Assembly (NCBI GenBank): GCA_032716605.1
Contig: CM064502.1
Span: forward strand, 52,509,313 to 52,573,312
Length of the DNA stretch: 64,000 nucleotides
Origin: Paralithodes platypus
Lineage: Eukaryota > Arthropoda > Malacostraca > Decapoda > Lithodidae
Direction of reading: 5' to 3'
Shown here in pieces: positions 1 through 10,596 of the stretch (the stretch's first letter is position 1; every line of letters starts with the position of its first letter). The notes beneath the pieces were generated by a model. That model was not told where the DNA came from. It searched no databases and saw only the letters and a program-made list of their open reading frames with translations. A program made the translations under genes and the position numbers.

Positions 1-18
1 TTGAACTAAGTCGCCTCT

Positions 19-20
<2 letters not shown>

Positions 21-111
<91 letters not shown>
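21..111. repeat. (GA)n microsatellite
   Basis: About 45 uninterrupted GA dinucleotides. The DNA after it to about 294 stays purine-rich (GAGA, AGATAGATA) and shows nothing else recognisable. Confidence 0.98.
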
Positions 112-114
<3 letters not shown>

Positions 115-294
115 CAGTAGAATTACATGAGAGAGCAATCAGTAAATGAGTAGAGTAAGGAGAATACAGCAGAGATAAGAGGAAGAGATTTAAATATAGA
201 TAGATATAGAGGGAGAGAGTGTAGGAGACAGATGCAAATACATGATTTGTTTTTTTAATACCATTGAATTGCATTAGTATCCATATATTTTTTT

Positions 295-2190
295 CTATGC
301 GTATGTAAGAGACAACATACAATGCTGTCTGTAACAAGTGCCTCCAAAAAATTATAAAAGTGACATGGAACCTAATTATAGGTATGTTTGAGTCAAAATG
401 TTTGGACACACGACGCTTGAAGAAATATAAGTCATAGGATGAAGGAAAGACATTGATTGAGAGACTTCCAGAGTTTACTTGTTGAGTAGATGAAAGACTG
501 GGAAAAATAATTTAATCTTGGGTTTGTTAGTTGGACAGAATAGCTGTGGGAATATGTTGAAAGGCGGGTGCCACACACACGTGTAAGGGAGGAGGAATAC
601 ACTGAGAGAGATCTGAAGATCACTGATTATTGTGTTAGTGGTAGAAGACTGAGACAGGTGCAACATTGCGGCGTATAGTGAGAGATTGTAGGGAATTAGT
701 AAGAAGAGGTAATTTGATGAGACAAAATGCTTTTGATTGTACCCTTTCGAGAAGTGTGGTATAGGTGGAACCTTCCTACACATGCGAACAGTACTCGATA
801 CATGGGCACATTGTGCCTCGGTACAGAGCAAGAAGCTGTGCAGGGGTTTAAGAACCCACGGAGACGGTTGAACATACTTAACTTCTGGGAAGCTGTTTTA
901 GCAAGATGGGTGATATGGTCTTTCCAAAGAAATATCAGAAGAAAAAGAGACACCAAGAATATTGAGAGAACACGAAGGGTTGATTTGTACAGTATGTTGT
1001 TGTGGAAAATTATGAAAAGTAAATAGATCGAGAAATTGGGTATTGTGAGCATTGAAAGTAAAACGAATTTCTTTTCCCCAAGCGGAAATAGTTGATAGAT
1101 CCAAAATTAAGAATACAATGGCTTCATCACGGGAGTTTTGGAGTGATTGCACGATAGATCGTCTTGGAAAGCTAGTTGAATAGTGTAAGATAGTCAGCAA
1201 CATATGAGTGGATAGGATTAGAGGTACAGATTAGGTCATTAATGAATATTATAAATAGAACTAGATATAGGATAGAGCCCTGTGGAACACCGGAATTAAG
1301 AGGTTGAGAAAGTGAGCGATAGATGTTCACAACCGCAGCTATGTAATGGCCATTAAAGAAATTAAAGATATATCACAGATAGAGGGATAGAAGCTGAAGG
1401 AGGGTAGTTTGGAAATAAGTTATTTGTGCCAGACTGTATCGAGGGCTTTTGATACGTTTAGCACAATAGGAAGGCCTCACCAAAGTCCCGAAAGGAGAAT
1501 GACCATGAGTAGTAAGGTAAGGAAGGAGATCGCCAGTAGAACGTCCCGTAAGGAAACTATATTGGTGATATTTGGGAAGACAAATGCTTAACCCGTTCAG
1601 TACCAGCGACGGCAGAGAGCCGTCGGCAGATAAATCACTCCCCAGTCCTAGCGACGGCAAAGAGCCGTCAGTAATATACGATCCTTGTAACTGCCAGTAT
1701 CAGGCAGTGCCTGGTACCATGACTGTTTGAGCACTGCTCTAGAGTTGGCAACACTTCACAGCTTATATCCAAGCCTCTACAGGCTGGGAGAGGCATTATT
1801 CCTCCATCTTTTGAGGTGGGAGGTTGTTATATATTGCCATTTTGGCCACATTGCTTGGGACTGGGGGGGACTTTTATGGTAGTATCCTACGGTACAGTAG
1901 GGGTTAAGAAATTTTGAATTAAATATAGATTTGAAAACTTTTGAGATGCAAGAAATGAGAGCCATTGGATGATAGATGAAGGATTGAAAGCGGTTACCCT
2001 TCTTTGGGACACATTGAATGAGAGCAAACTTCTAGCAAGAAGGAAAGATGTTAGAGAAAAGACAGCAACAAAAGAGTTTGCCTAAGCAGGAAGTCAGCAC
2101 GGAAGCACAGTTTTTAGAACAACATAAGGAACACCATCTGGTCCATACGGTGTCTTAGTATTAAGCCCAGAGAGGCCCGAAAATACTTCT
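295..2190 (-). mobile_element. LINE-alpha copy 1, degenerate non-LTR retrotransposon, interrupted by a MITE
   Basis: Read on the minus strand, this aligns along its length with the plus-strand LINE at 51250-53245, so it covers part of the reverse transcriptase domain through the 3' end. Recognisable protein pieces include a region after the polymerase domain (LNRLRGFL..C, then a stretch matching RVESKKN..SLPLTSS of the other copy) encoded at about 700-1050. The 3' tail matches the GGAGGCACTTGTTACAG type end shared by the other copies. The frame is broken repeatedly. A TTAA element (1588-1907) is inserted. The 5' edge at 2190 abuts another copy in the opposite direction. Clade within the Jockey/CR1 superfamily is not decided. 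Confidence 0.75.
1588..1907. mobile_element. TTAA MITE C1 (family C relative) inside LINE-alpha
   Basis: Flanked by TTAA at 1588-1591 and 1904-1907. The ends CCCGTTCAGTACC and GGTACAGTAGGGG are inverted repeats like those of family C, but at 320 bp the interior differs. It holds two copies of a hairpin GACGGC..GCCGTC near 1609 and 1654. CCC directly after TTAA is the end type known for piggyBac elements; assignment to piggyBac is inference because no transposase is present. Confidence 0.7.
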
Positions 2191-2705
2191 TAATAAGAGG
2201 CATAGTGCGCCCATGTATCTAGTATTGTTCGTAAGTGTTGGGAGGTTCCACCGATACCGCACATCTCGAAAGGGTAGAGTCAGAAACATTTCATCTCATA
2301 AATATACTTCCTCTTACTAACTCCCTACAGTATTTCTTTACATGCCAGAATGTTGCATCCCTCTCACTCTTCTAACGCTATTTCAGTGTATACCTCCTCC
2401 GTTACAGGTAGTTGGGAGGGCCTTTCAACACATTCTCACCCATATTCTCTCCTACTCTCTAACCAAAAAGTGAACTAAATTCTCAACCTTTCTTTTACTC
2501 AACAAGTAAGCTCTGGAACTCTCTCCTTGAATCTGTATTTCCCTCATCCTATGACTTAAACTTCTTTAAACTCCGTGTTTCCAGACATTATGGCTCTAGC
2601 GTCCCTTGAATTTGCTTCCCTGTCATTCTTGCAACGTTTGAGGCGACACTTGGTACAGGCAGATGTGCCTTTTGTCTCTGTCATACACATAGCACAAAAA
2701 TGCAT
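2191..2705 (+). mobile_element. LINE-alpha copy 2, 3' fragment
   Basis: Matches 52728-53240 of the fuller copy. It starts in the region encoding the YCSHVWGGS-like segment after the polymerase domain and runs to the tail TTGTCTC..CATACACATAG. It is broken by stops. It begins exactly where copy 1 on the opposite strand ends. Confidence 0.75.
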
Positions 2706-2780
2706 GCTATAATTTAACGTATACTTTTAGCTCGCAGGGTTTAATACAGAACCAATATATTTTACAAATAAGGAGTAAAT

Positions 2781-2822
<42 letters not shown>
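2781..2822. repeat. (TA)n followed by poly-T
   Basis: Short TA run at 2781-2794, then 28 T. It lies between the 3' end of LINE-alpha copy 2 and the 3' end of LINE-beta read on the minus strand, so the T run could be the poly-A tail of LINE-beta. That is inference. Confidence 0.9.
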
Positions 2823-2828
<6 letters not shown>

Positions 2829-2869
2829 GACAATGAACGGAGGAAGGAAAAACACAGATAAAACAAAAA

Positions 2870-3175
2870 GGTCCATGTGCCTAAAGGCATCCTCCATTCA
2901 TAAAATGTTTGTAACAACTGGATTTAAACATTTGTAGATTGTAAGTTTGTGGAAAGCAATTCGAGGGAAGTGAATTCCAAAGAGTAGTAGTTCTGGGGAT
3001 AAATGAATTCTGATAAGCAGAAGTTCTGCATTGTGGAGGAGAAAGTGTAAATTCATGGGCGCTATCAGCTGCCCTAGGTCTACGGGGAAAGATGTGGAGA
3101 ATCATATATGACCTAGAGGTTTTATATGAACGTAAATGAAATCGTGGCCATGAACAATTGAACAACTTAAAAATA
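2870..3175 (-). mobile_element. LINE-beta 3' fragment
   Basis: A minus-strand open frame of about 94 codons (3165 to 2881) carries the end of a non-LTR polyprotein: FIPRTTTLWNSLPS followed by FKSSCYKHF, the usual C-terminal block (F.PRT..LWNSLP....F...). It has no close copy in this window and is 5' truncated. Confidence 0.6.
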
Positions 3176-3456
3176 ATGACGAAAATATGAGAGCGAGCAC
3201 CATCAAGTGCATCTCAAATTATTAAATGTGTGTAGCACAAACTGCATAACAAAATAGTTCGTTAGTGTATTATATACTTGTCTCCACAAAGTATCCACAA
3301 AGTATCTACAAAGTATCCACAAAGTCCTGTCTACGATTTTGCGTGAAAGCTAACTCACAATGAGAGTGGAAAAGAGAGGTAACTGAGGAATACTCTATGA
3401 ATGTGGGAGTGTGCTTATGTGTCTTGTTATTGAAGAGCATGCCAAGGGATGTGCAT
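3176..3456. other. Intergenic, short 11-bp tandem repeat
   Basis: Four imperfect copies of TCCACAAAGTA lie at about 3290-3327. Nothing else is recognised. Confidence 0.6.
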
Positions 3457-3831
3457 TTAAGGGGGGTGACTTGTTTTTGTTCTGTCCTTTTCTATCTGGC
3501 TTGTATCCATTTGGCCCCATTCAGCCTACTGTGTTAAGACTTTTATCCCCATCCAGGTGTCAATTGTTTACTGGTGAGCGGTAGCGAGCCAGCATATTTT
3601 TTATTTTTGTTTGACAGCAGGCTAAATTTGTACATTTTTCGATAGAAAAATGTCTCCGGCGAAGCCGGATTTCTTCATATAATGCTGGCTCGCTATCGCT
3701 CGCCAGGAAGAAATCGACACCTAAATGGGGATAAACGTCGTAAAATAGTTGGCTGAATGGGGCCGAATGGATACAAGCCAGAGAAAGAGAGAAAAGGACA
3801 GAAATAACAAAAAGCAGGTCACCCCCCTTAA
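3457..3831. mobile_element. TTAA MITE B1 (reference copy of palindromic family B)
   Basis: Flanked by TTAA at 3457-3460 and 3828-3831; ends GGGGGGTGAC and GTCACCCCCC. The left half (GGCTTGTATCCATTTGGCCC, then the mirror motif CGAGCGATAGCGAGC region) is repeated as its reverse complement in the right half, so nearly the whole element can fold into one hairpin. The centre holds a TCCGGC..GCCGGA hairpin and ACATTTTTCGATAGAAAAATGT. There is no coding capacity. The family is present eight times in the window. Confidence 0.85.
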
Positions 3832-3985
3832 AAGATGATTTGGAGCTGATAGCGGTCAACGTGAATGGTAAACTCGTGAAAACAAAAATCTTTACAATAG
3901 TGAGCTGTATAAATGTTCATGTGACAATGTTTTACTTTCACTTTCTGTACAGTACTGACGAGGTATACCACTGAATGAGGCACCC

Positions 3986-4311
3986 TTAAGGGGATATATC
4001 CACTTGAGGGATTTTTTTCTTGACCCCTTTCTCCCTCATGTTTAGCCCCATTGCTTTTGATATTATAAAATGTTTGCCCCATTAGTTTAGCGATTTTAAG
4101 AACTTTCACCCAATATAAAGACCTTTTGTGCCATTTAGGTGTCTATTTTATCCTGGCGAGCGATAGCGAGCCTGTAATTTAAGAGGAACCGGCCTTCGGC
4201 CGGGACATTTTTCTACCAAAAAATGTACAAATTTATCTTGAAAGGGACTCAAGGGGGTGTAATTTTAAGGTTGATGGAGGTCTAGTGAACAAACTAAATA
4301 CCTCCCCTTAA
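3986..4311 (+). mobile_element. TTAA MITE A1 (reference copy of family A)
   Basis: Flanked by TTAA (3986-3989, 4308-4311). In order: GGGGATATATCCACTTGAGG, a CTCCCTCATGTTTAGCCCC box, short repeated TTTTAAGACnTTnGCCCCAT blocks, a TTTAGGTGTC block, the mirror motif CGAGCGATAGCGAGC, hairpin CCGGCCTTCGGCCGG, hairpin ACATTTTT..AAAAATGT, TTGATGGAGGTCTAG, and the end ACCTCCCC. The plus direction is defined as the one in which CTCCCTCATG reads on the plus strand. There is no coding capacity. Confidence 0.85.
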
Positions 4312-4668
4312 TCCCAAATGGTTCAATTACAGATATCTGAAGCACACATACGTAATGTGGAGGGATGGCTTTATAGAGTACCGCAAAGGAATATTTTATG
4401 TTATTGTGACGAGATGAAATTCCACGCGTCTTGAAAACATTATTAATAAATGGACAATTTTTGTTAACTCCATTCTAAACAAATTTGTGAACGCGTTAAA
4501 TATTATAACACTTCCAAATCCGTGCAACATTTCCATAGGTCAATGACTGTTGAGGCATACACAGTTTCCTTTCTTTATACTGATATCCAAGGAAACAAAG
4601 AAAAACATTTACCCAATTACGTTGGCTAGATTTTGAATCTTTTGTCTGGATTCGGCATCATACTGAAC
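4312..4668. other. Intergenic, nothing recognised
   Basis: AT-rich, no open frame or repeat that I can support. Confidence 0.5.
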
Positions 4669-4978
4669 GGTACACTCACTCATAAGAGAAAGGTACCCCC
4701 CTGAGCGAGAGATTTAAGGCCTCACGCTATTTAGTTGTGGTAACACTGGCCCTGAACCATCGACGTCACGAAAATGAGTGGCGACTGTGAATTGTGTGAG
4801 GGAGTAGGGAGCTGATGTGAACGAAGCAATGCTTCACTTAATTTTGAGAGTTGCTTTGCTAATTCTCTCCTTTTCGTGACGTCGATGGTTCAGGGCCAGT
4901 GTTACCACAACTAAATAGCGTGAGGCCTTAGATATGTCGCTCAGGGGGGTACTCTTCTTCTATGAGTGAGTGTACTGT
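4669..4978. mobile_element. Long-TIR foldback element (family G)
   Basis: Two arms of about 105 bp, inverted: the left begins GGTACACTCACTC, the right ends GAGTGAGTGTAC. Each contains GGTACCCCCCTGAGCGA or close, AGGCCTCACGCTATTTAGTT and CCATCGACGTCACGAAAA in the proper inverse order. The roughly 100-bp middle is unique. A TA target site is visible on the right but not cleanly on the left, so the superfamily is undecided. Confidence 0.75.
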
Positions 4979-4999
4979 ACATAAAGAAAACTAAACCTT

Positions 5000-5342
5000 A
5001 TGCAAAGTCCATTTTATTATTCTGTGAAGATTGCAAAGTGCTCAACCATAAACTCAGACATGTGCAAGCTTATACAGAAAGCTGGATTCAATTCCTGCCT
5101 TACAGATCCTCGTATTACCCATGAAGGCGATCTTGACGACACCATTAGCCGGGCTGCTGAGGTGGCACCAGGTCACTGCCTCCGACTCCTCTCTTATGTT
5201 AAACAGGGCCAGATCTCCGTCGTTTGCCGCCATAACTCGGATAATAATGTTGAAAACTGGCACTGGGAGATGCCATTCCGACCTGCCGCCCTCGCCCGGT
5301 TATGGCACGATTGGGAGGGTTAGTATGTCCGCGACTTGTGCT
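5000..5342. other. Unrecognised stretch with coding-like composition
   Basis: The DNA here is richer in G+C than its surroundings. Open frames run on both strands: about 107 codons plus (5000-5323) and about 69 codons minus (5263-5054, with MAANDGDLALFNIRE inside). I recognise no family in either, and no splice sites or start context decide between them. It could be an exon, an old retrocopy or chance. Confidence 0.2.
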
Positions 5343-6034
5343 GACCACCCTTCGAGAAAGAGAACTATTTGTAGAGGAGGTTAGTGGAATTATGTTTAGA
5401 AAAACCACCATTGTGGATACCTTGCGGTATAGACAGACCAGTACATTCAAGAGAGGATGCTTGTTAGGCTCTTCATATATGCATTGTGTCTATAAAATGT
5501 CTTAACATTTGCAATGGATCATGTAATATTATTGTGGAAGACATGACAGAGCACCGGGCGAGGAAGCAAACATATCCATTTATGACAAAGATACTACTTG
5601 ATTACTCTTCAATGAAAACTCAAGCTGCTCTTCGCGAGTGTCCTTTCCTTGCAGAGTCATTTTTTTCTTAGAGTAGGTTAGATCGCACTTTGATTCTCTA
5701 TTGTTTTCTAAACACGTTGCTGCCAAGATGTCCTCTCTAGACTTCACATTAATAGTTCTGGTAAAGCCAGAATATATTACAGCACTGACCATAAATCATA
5801 CAGAAAGAATTAGTATGCGGACAGCAGAGGCAGTACAGCGTTTTGCACGACTCTTTTAAAATAAGTTGAAAAGAGTGTATAATGCTGGCGTTCCATACAG
5901 GAAATTGCATTGTTAATGTAATTGATGTAATGTTAATGTTCGTTGTTAATTGCAGAACACCTATTTTGTGTTTTTTTTATGCATGCAGAATTGAAGACCA
6001 GAACATATGTGCTGTACATTTATATACCATCTAC

Positions 6035-6037
<3 letters not shown>
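5343..6037. other. Intergenic, nothing recognised
   Basis: Only short chance frames are seen. Confidence 0.5.
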
Positions 6038-6070
<33 letters not shown>

Positions 6071-6072
6071 AC

Positions 6073-6144
<72 letters not shown>
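6038..6144. repeat. (TG)n then (GA)n compound microsatellite
   Basis: TG run at 6038-6067, a short TACTACATAT spacer, then (GA)n at 6077-6144 passing into a G-rich tail. Confidence 0.97.
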
Positions 6145-6147
<3 letters not shown>

Positions 6148-6649
6148 GGGGAGGGGGGTGAACTGGGAGATCATACTGAGAAAAAAATCTCCACGAGTTG
6201 ATAGGAAGAATTATTCAGCGGGTCAAATACAGTGAATGATTCAAGTCGTATTTTTTCGATAGAACAGCGCACCAATCTTCTTTATATCGTAAGCGATTTC
6301 GTCCTAAATTCGTGAATGTCGAGTCCAATTTTATAGAGCTCGTAGATGTGCTACATACTTCGTGCAACGATCAACTAAGAGGAAAAAGTGAGTGGATCCA
6401 TACTGACATGGCTGGCTATTTGTGTCGAGAAAATATTCAAAAATGCTCACGTATAGGCTAGACACTCTAGGTTCGTGAGGGGGAAAAATAATGGCTTGGC
6501 ATAACCTGTCAAGTTTTGCATGTTGACGAAGTAAACGAATCGGTTCATAGATAATTCCGAAAAAGTGTAGAATAAAATGGTAGGCAACGATCTAGGTTTC
6601 CGTGTCCCACTCTTGCAACAATACACACATAAGCCCACACACGCACTTG
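6145..6649. other. Intergenic, nothing recognised
   Basis: No supported feature between the GA and AC arrays. Confidence 0.5.
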
Positions 6650-6798
<149 letters not shown>

Positions 6799-7010
6799 GT
6801 TATTTTATGATAATTTGTATTTTGCACTAGCATAATTATTGTATTAATTTCTTGTTTTAATGTAAAGTATATTATACTCACCCATTGTAAACTGAGCTTA
6901 CCATTTTCATATCTGTACATCTTATGTTCATCCACTAATTGTAAAATGTGTATTTTCAGCTCATGAGGCTGCCATTCTTTAATAAACCGTTTATTATTAT
7001 TTATTATTAT

Positions 7011-7013
<3 letters not shown>

Positions 7014-7041
<28 letters not shown>
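7014..7041. repeat. (AC)n microsatellite, about 14 units
   Basis: Preceded by a TTATTA-rich stretch at 6985-7013. The span 6797-7209 holds nothing else recognised. Confidence 0.95.
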
Positions 7042-7045
<4 letters not shown>

Positions 7046-7209
7046 TATAAAGCGTCAGTTTTAAATACCACAGACTCCAAGATTTGATGGCAAGGTTTCG
7101 TGCCCTATCGAGTAGTCTTACCTACAACTTCTAACTATCTGATCACAAACGGCTATCCTGTTGGAGAACACTGTCTTGTAATGTGGTAACTCCATAGCTA
7201 ATTAGCTGC

Positions 7210-7230
7210 TTAACTCTCAGATTGTGTTAA
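7210..7230. repeat. 21-bp direct repeat flanking MITE A2, left copy
   Basis: The 21 bases TTAACTCTC..GTTAA recur exactly at 8123-8143. TTAA stands at both ends of the repeat, and MITE A2 plus its nested retroposon lies precisely between the copies. Confidence 0.9.
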
Positions 7231-8126
7231 GGGGAGATGGGTCATTTTTGTTGCTCCCCTTTTTCCCTCATGTTTAGCCACATTAGTTTTCCGATTTTAT
7301 GACGTTTAACTCATTAGTTTGGCGATTCTAAGACCTTTCGCCCCATTTGTTTTGTCAATAATAAGACTTTTCGTGTTATTTAGCTGTTATTTGTTTTCCT
7401 GTCGAAGGATAGGGAGACTGTAAATTAAGAGGAAACAGTTTTTGGCCAGGAAATTCTTCTATCGAAACATGTACAAATCTATCATAAAAGAGGGTCTTGT
7501 GGAGGTTTTTTAAAGCTTGATGGAGTTCTAGGGAGGAAACAAGAAACATAATAAATACATACAACAATTGACCTGGGCGGGTGCCCAACCCCGAAAGGGG
7601 TTGAAATAGGGGAGCTATCCCCCCGCCAAAGGCGGCTTTCTAGGGCCTTTCCTAGCTGATGCTGAGAGGATTGGGTTCTAGTCATATGGTGATGGGCTGG
7701 TCTATCAGAGTGAGAACTGAGCGATCTCTGCCATACCCATAGCTTACTCCGACTGTTCCTTTTACTTATGTATTTCCTAGATCTCAAGTGACGGCGTCTT
7801 TTCCGTGGATTGACCTCCCAATCTACCAAGATTGGAAGCCAAAGCGTCACATTTTTCCTTTGCCCCTCAACTTTCTCTTCATAATTGCTGAGGGGCACAG
7901 GGCCCTGGGTGGGGCTTTGGTTTCCCAGGCATTTCCGCACCCTCCTCAGCTCCCCGCCATGGAGTGGCTTCGGTCACCCAGGCTTTATTGTGGTAGGCAG
8001 GGAGGGTTCTGTGGGGGCGCTCGGTTATGGCCTTGGCCTTGCTCGGGGCCTTGGGGCTGTTCGGCCAGGCAGCTTGGGGAACAACAACAACAATTGACCT
8101 AAATATGAACCATCCTCCCTTCTTAA
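7227..8126 (+). mobile_element. TTAA MITE A2, split by a nested retroposon
   Basis: Left end GGGGAGATGGG after TTAA 7227-7230; right end CCATCCTCCCTTC before TTAA 8123-8126. The A-family body is old: the mirror motif is degraded to GAAGGATAGGGAGAC and the central hairpin is lost. A 512-bp retroposon with a 14-bp target duplication is inserted near its right end. Confidence 0.8.
7575..8086 (+). mobile_element. Unclassified short retroposon with 14-bp target-site duplication
   Basis: The 14 bases ACAACAATTGACCT stand at 7561-7574 and again at 8087-8100. The insert begins GGGCGGGTGCCCAACCCC with a hairpin CCAACCCC..GGGGTTG, and ends with (AAC)n running into the duplication. The body is G+C-rich with no long frame I trust. 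The duplication length and A-rich tail indicate LINE-mediated retroposition. I do not recognise the parent RNA and see no clear pol III A and B boxes. Confidence 0.7.
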
Positions 8127-8143
8127 CTCTCAGATTGTGTTAA

Positions 8144-8743
8144 CCTCTAAGTCTTTCCAATAGGAGCGTTCAATCTGTAGACAAGTTTGCCAGATGTCAC
8201 CAGATTCGCCAATTATCGTAATAAAATGTGAACAAGACTAAGAAGGGTGTCGGTTTCTAAATTATTTTTCGATTTTTCCTGAAGTTAATAGTCTTATGAC
8301 AAGCGGATTCAATCTTAGATACTCTTCATATATATTATAATTATCTCTTGTATATTTTAGCTCACTACTTTATTGTATATTTAAAATAAGAGAGCAGGAA
8401 AAAATATTGTTTAGTGAAATAAATCCATTACAAAATGGTAAATACTGGTTGCAAAAAATAAATTGCATATGATTTACCTTCTTTTGTATCCTAATGATAT
8501 ATTTGTAATAGTGGTATCTAAATTAAACAACGCTTTTATGATTAAATTAACATTTCATTCAGTTACTCTGGAACTTTATCACCTTTGTACAGCCAAGGGT
8601 TACATGTAGTCCCTTAGATCAAATTGACTAAGTAGTATACTTTATTAACGAGCTCTGTAGATCTCAAGCTGAAATTAAACAAGAAGCTCATAACTATAGA
8701 TTTGCCGGGCAAACAAACACGCGCACGTGCGCGCAATAATTCA
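8144..8743. other. AT-rich intergenic, nothing recognised
   Basis: No frame or repeat found, apart from a short ACACGCGCACGTGCGCGC alternating stretch at about 8717-8735. Confidence 0.5.
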
Positions 8744-8978
8744 TTAACCCTCTCCGACATATGACGCGATTTTGAGCCTATTAGAGATGCTTTAAAGCCT
8801 TTGTTACCATCAGGGGTATTTAGAAACCTTTAGTTTAGGTACATCAACCTCTGCAGTTGTCTTTGAGTTAGCTGTGGGCAGAAAACAAATTTCGGAGAGG
8901 TAATTATAAGAGTGGGAGAACTCTATTTCTTATTGCTAATCTGGCAACCTCTGCGTCATTAATGCGTGAAAGGGTTAA
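8744..8978 (+). mobile_element. TTAA MITE D1 (reference copy of family D)
   Basis: TTAA 8744-8747 and 8975-8978; ends CCCTCTCCGACATATGACGC and GCGTGAAAGGG. The interior carries GATTTTGAGCCTATTAGAG and AACCTCTGCAGTTGTCTTTG. The same element lies inverted at 43099-43333. CCCT directly after TTAA is piggyBac-like. Confidence 0.85.
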
Positions 8979-9555
8979 CTCTCTTGTAACTCAAATATAA
9001 TGCACTTGCATATATTATATTATATTGTTAGTATATTTTACTGCACTCATTTCACATATTCACTCCTTCTGTAAAGGCGACGTCTTACTGCTTGTAGTCT
9101 AGCTACATTTAGGCGATATTGTGCAGTTTAAGAAGGATTTGTGGTAATAGAAAGGATTAAGTGAGACAGTACGAAGCCCGTTCATTGCTGTAGGTCCTTG
9201 TCATACTTAAGACAGACAAACTCGTGCATCTCTAACTAACACATTCGTTAATGCATTGCAGAATGTGTCAAGGAGTTTTCACAATAAAGTGAAATTGGAG
9301 CAATATTCACACCCCACCATTTAGTTTAACAGAGTGAGTACTCTTTCATTGTGTGTAGTTATTGAAAGTATAATCGTGATCAATAATACTAGAACTCATC
9401 CTTGTGATAGACACAAGACAGTGAGCATCGACTATTGCAAACCAATGGTTTGATGTTTTGGGGTCAATCAATATTTCCTACTACGTCAGTGTATCATAGT
9501 TGTTTATCTAAGCATTACATTGATATGCCAGGCAATGACTGGACATGTTGCCATC
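8979..9555. other. AT-rich intergenic, nothing recognised
   Basis: A run resembling the interior of family C (TTTAGGCGATATTGTGCAG, AAGAAGGATTTGTGGTAATAG) lies at about 9108-9165. It may be an old C remnant without ends. Confidence 0.5.
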
Positions 9556-9923
9556 TTAAGGGGGGATGGGCCTATTTGTTTACCTCATTTATAATATATT
9601 GTTATAATTTGTTTAGTTTCCTCCCTAGCCCTCCATCAAACTTTTAAAAACATCCATTAGATCCCCCTTCTAGATTAATTTGTACATTTTTCGGTAGAAA
9701 AATGTCCTGGCCGAAGTCCGGTTCTTCCCAAATTACAGGCCCACTATCGTTCGTCAGGAACAAATATCGACACCTAAATAGCACGAATTCTAAATATTGA
9801 CAACAAATGGGGCGAAAGGTCTTACAATCAACAACTAATGGGGCAAACATCTTAAAATATGAAAACTAATGGGCTTAACATGAGGGAGAAGGGGGTCTAG
9901 AAAAACGACCCATCTCCCCTTAC
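9556..9923 (-). mobile_element. TTAA MITE A3
   Basis: Left TTAA 9556-9559, right site mutated to TTAC. It belongs to the longer A subfamily whose two ends are both GGGGAGATGGG-like. The hairpin reads CTGGCC..GTCCGG here. Confidence 0.8.
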
Positions 9924-10596
9924 AGTTGTGTAAGCAATGTATTATTGTGAACGCAGATGCCCAAAGTAACACATACAATACACATTACTTCATCATATTT
10001 ACATATACAGTATATTAAACTCTGTGCAAAATTAATCAGTATTCTGCTGTATCAGTCAAGGTAAAATGTACAGTACATCACATCAAATTGAGGACAATCA
10101 TATAAAATGTTCTTTGAGGAAATACATAACATAATGCAATTAACGACAATATATTGGAATAATAAACATCACAATACAAAAAATAACTTCCTACAATGGA
10201 AGCAAAATATAGTTTGCTGCATTGCTGTGAAATACAGAGCGACTCAAAACAGTGCAGTGAATTACAGGTTGAGGCATATCCGTACGATGCAAACACAGCA
10301 ATCATGTCACAAAAACCTGGCAAGACATCGATGAGAGAATAAAAACAATGAAAAATACAACGCCGTACAGATGAGCGTATCGTGAAGTCCCCCATTATAA
10401 AAGGTGCCCAGCAATGACACTCACCTTCCCAGAAATTCCCCAAGTTCTCAGGGCACGTATAGGTGGAATCAAAAGTTCGTTTGCAAACCTGGGCCCAGAT
10501 TCCCATAAATTTATGATGTGACATATGTATATAACCATTGTAGCCTATCTAGCTAATTTATAATGTAGCTCTCGTGCCAGCAATGTTCGAGGTATG
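9924..10596. other. Intergenic with a weak minus-strand exon candidate
   Basis: The minus strand is open for 148 codons (10524-10078). Inside it a 64-bp stretch (10424-10487) ends in a good donor GGGAAG/GTGAGT and begins after a weak acceptor GGGCCCAG. Both possible phases are open and neither gives a family I recognise. The GGGCCCAGATTC segment resembles repeat ends I associate with invertebrate MITEs, so a repeat is as likely as an exon. Confidence 0.25.

Noticed and set aside
7482..7940. 152-codon minus-strand frame
   Set aside because: It spans the border between MITE A2 and the nested retroposon, so it cannot be an ancestral gene.
9108..9165. Tenth family C element
   Set aside because: Only a short interior similarity without ends or TTAA; too little to call.
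10078..10524. 148-codon minus-strand frame as a complete gene
   Set aside because: Composition is AT-rich, no family is recognised, and only a short piece has splice-like borders.
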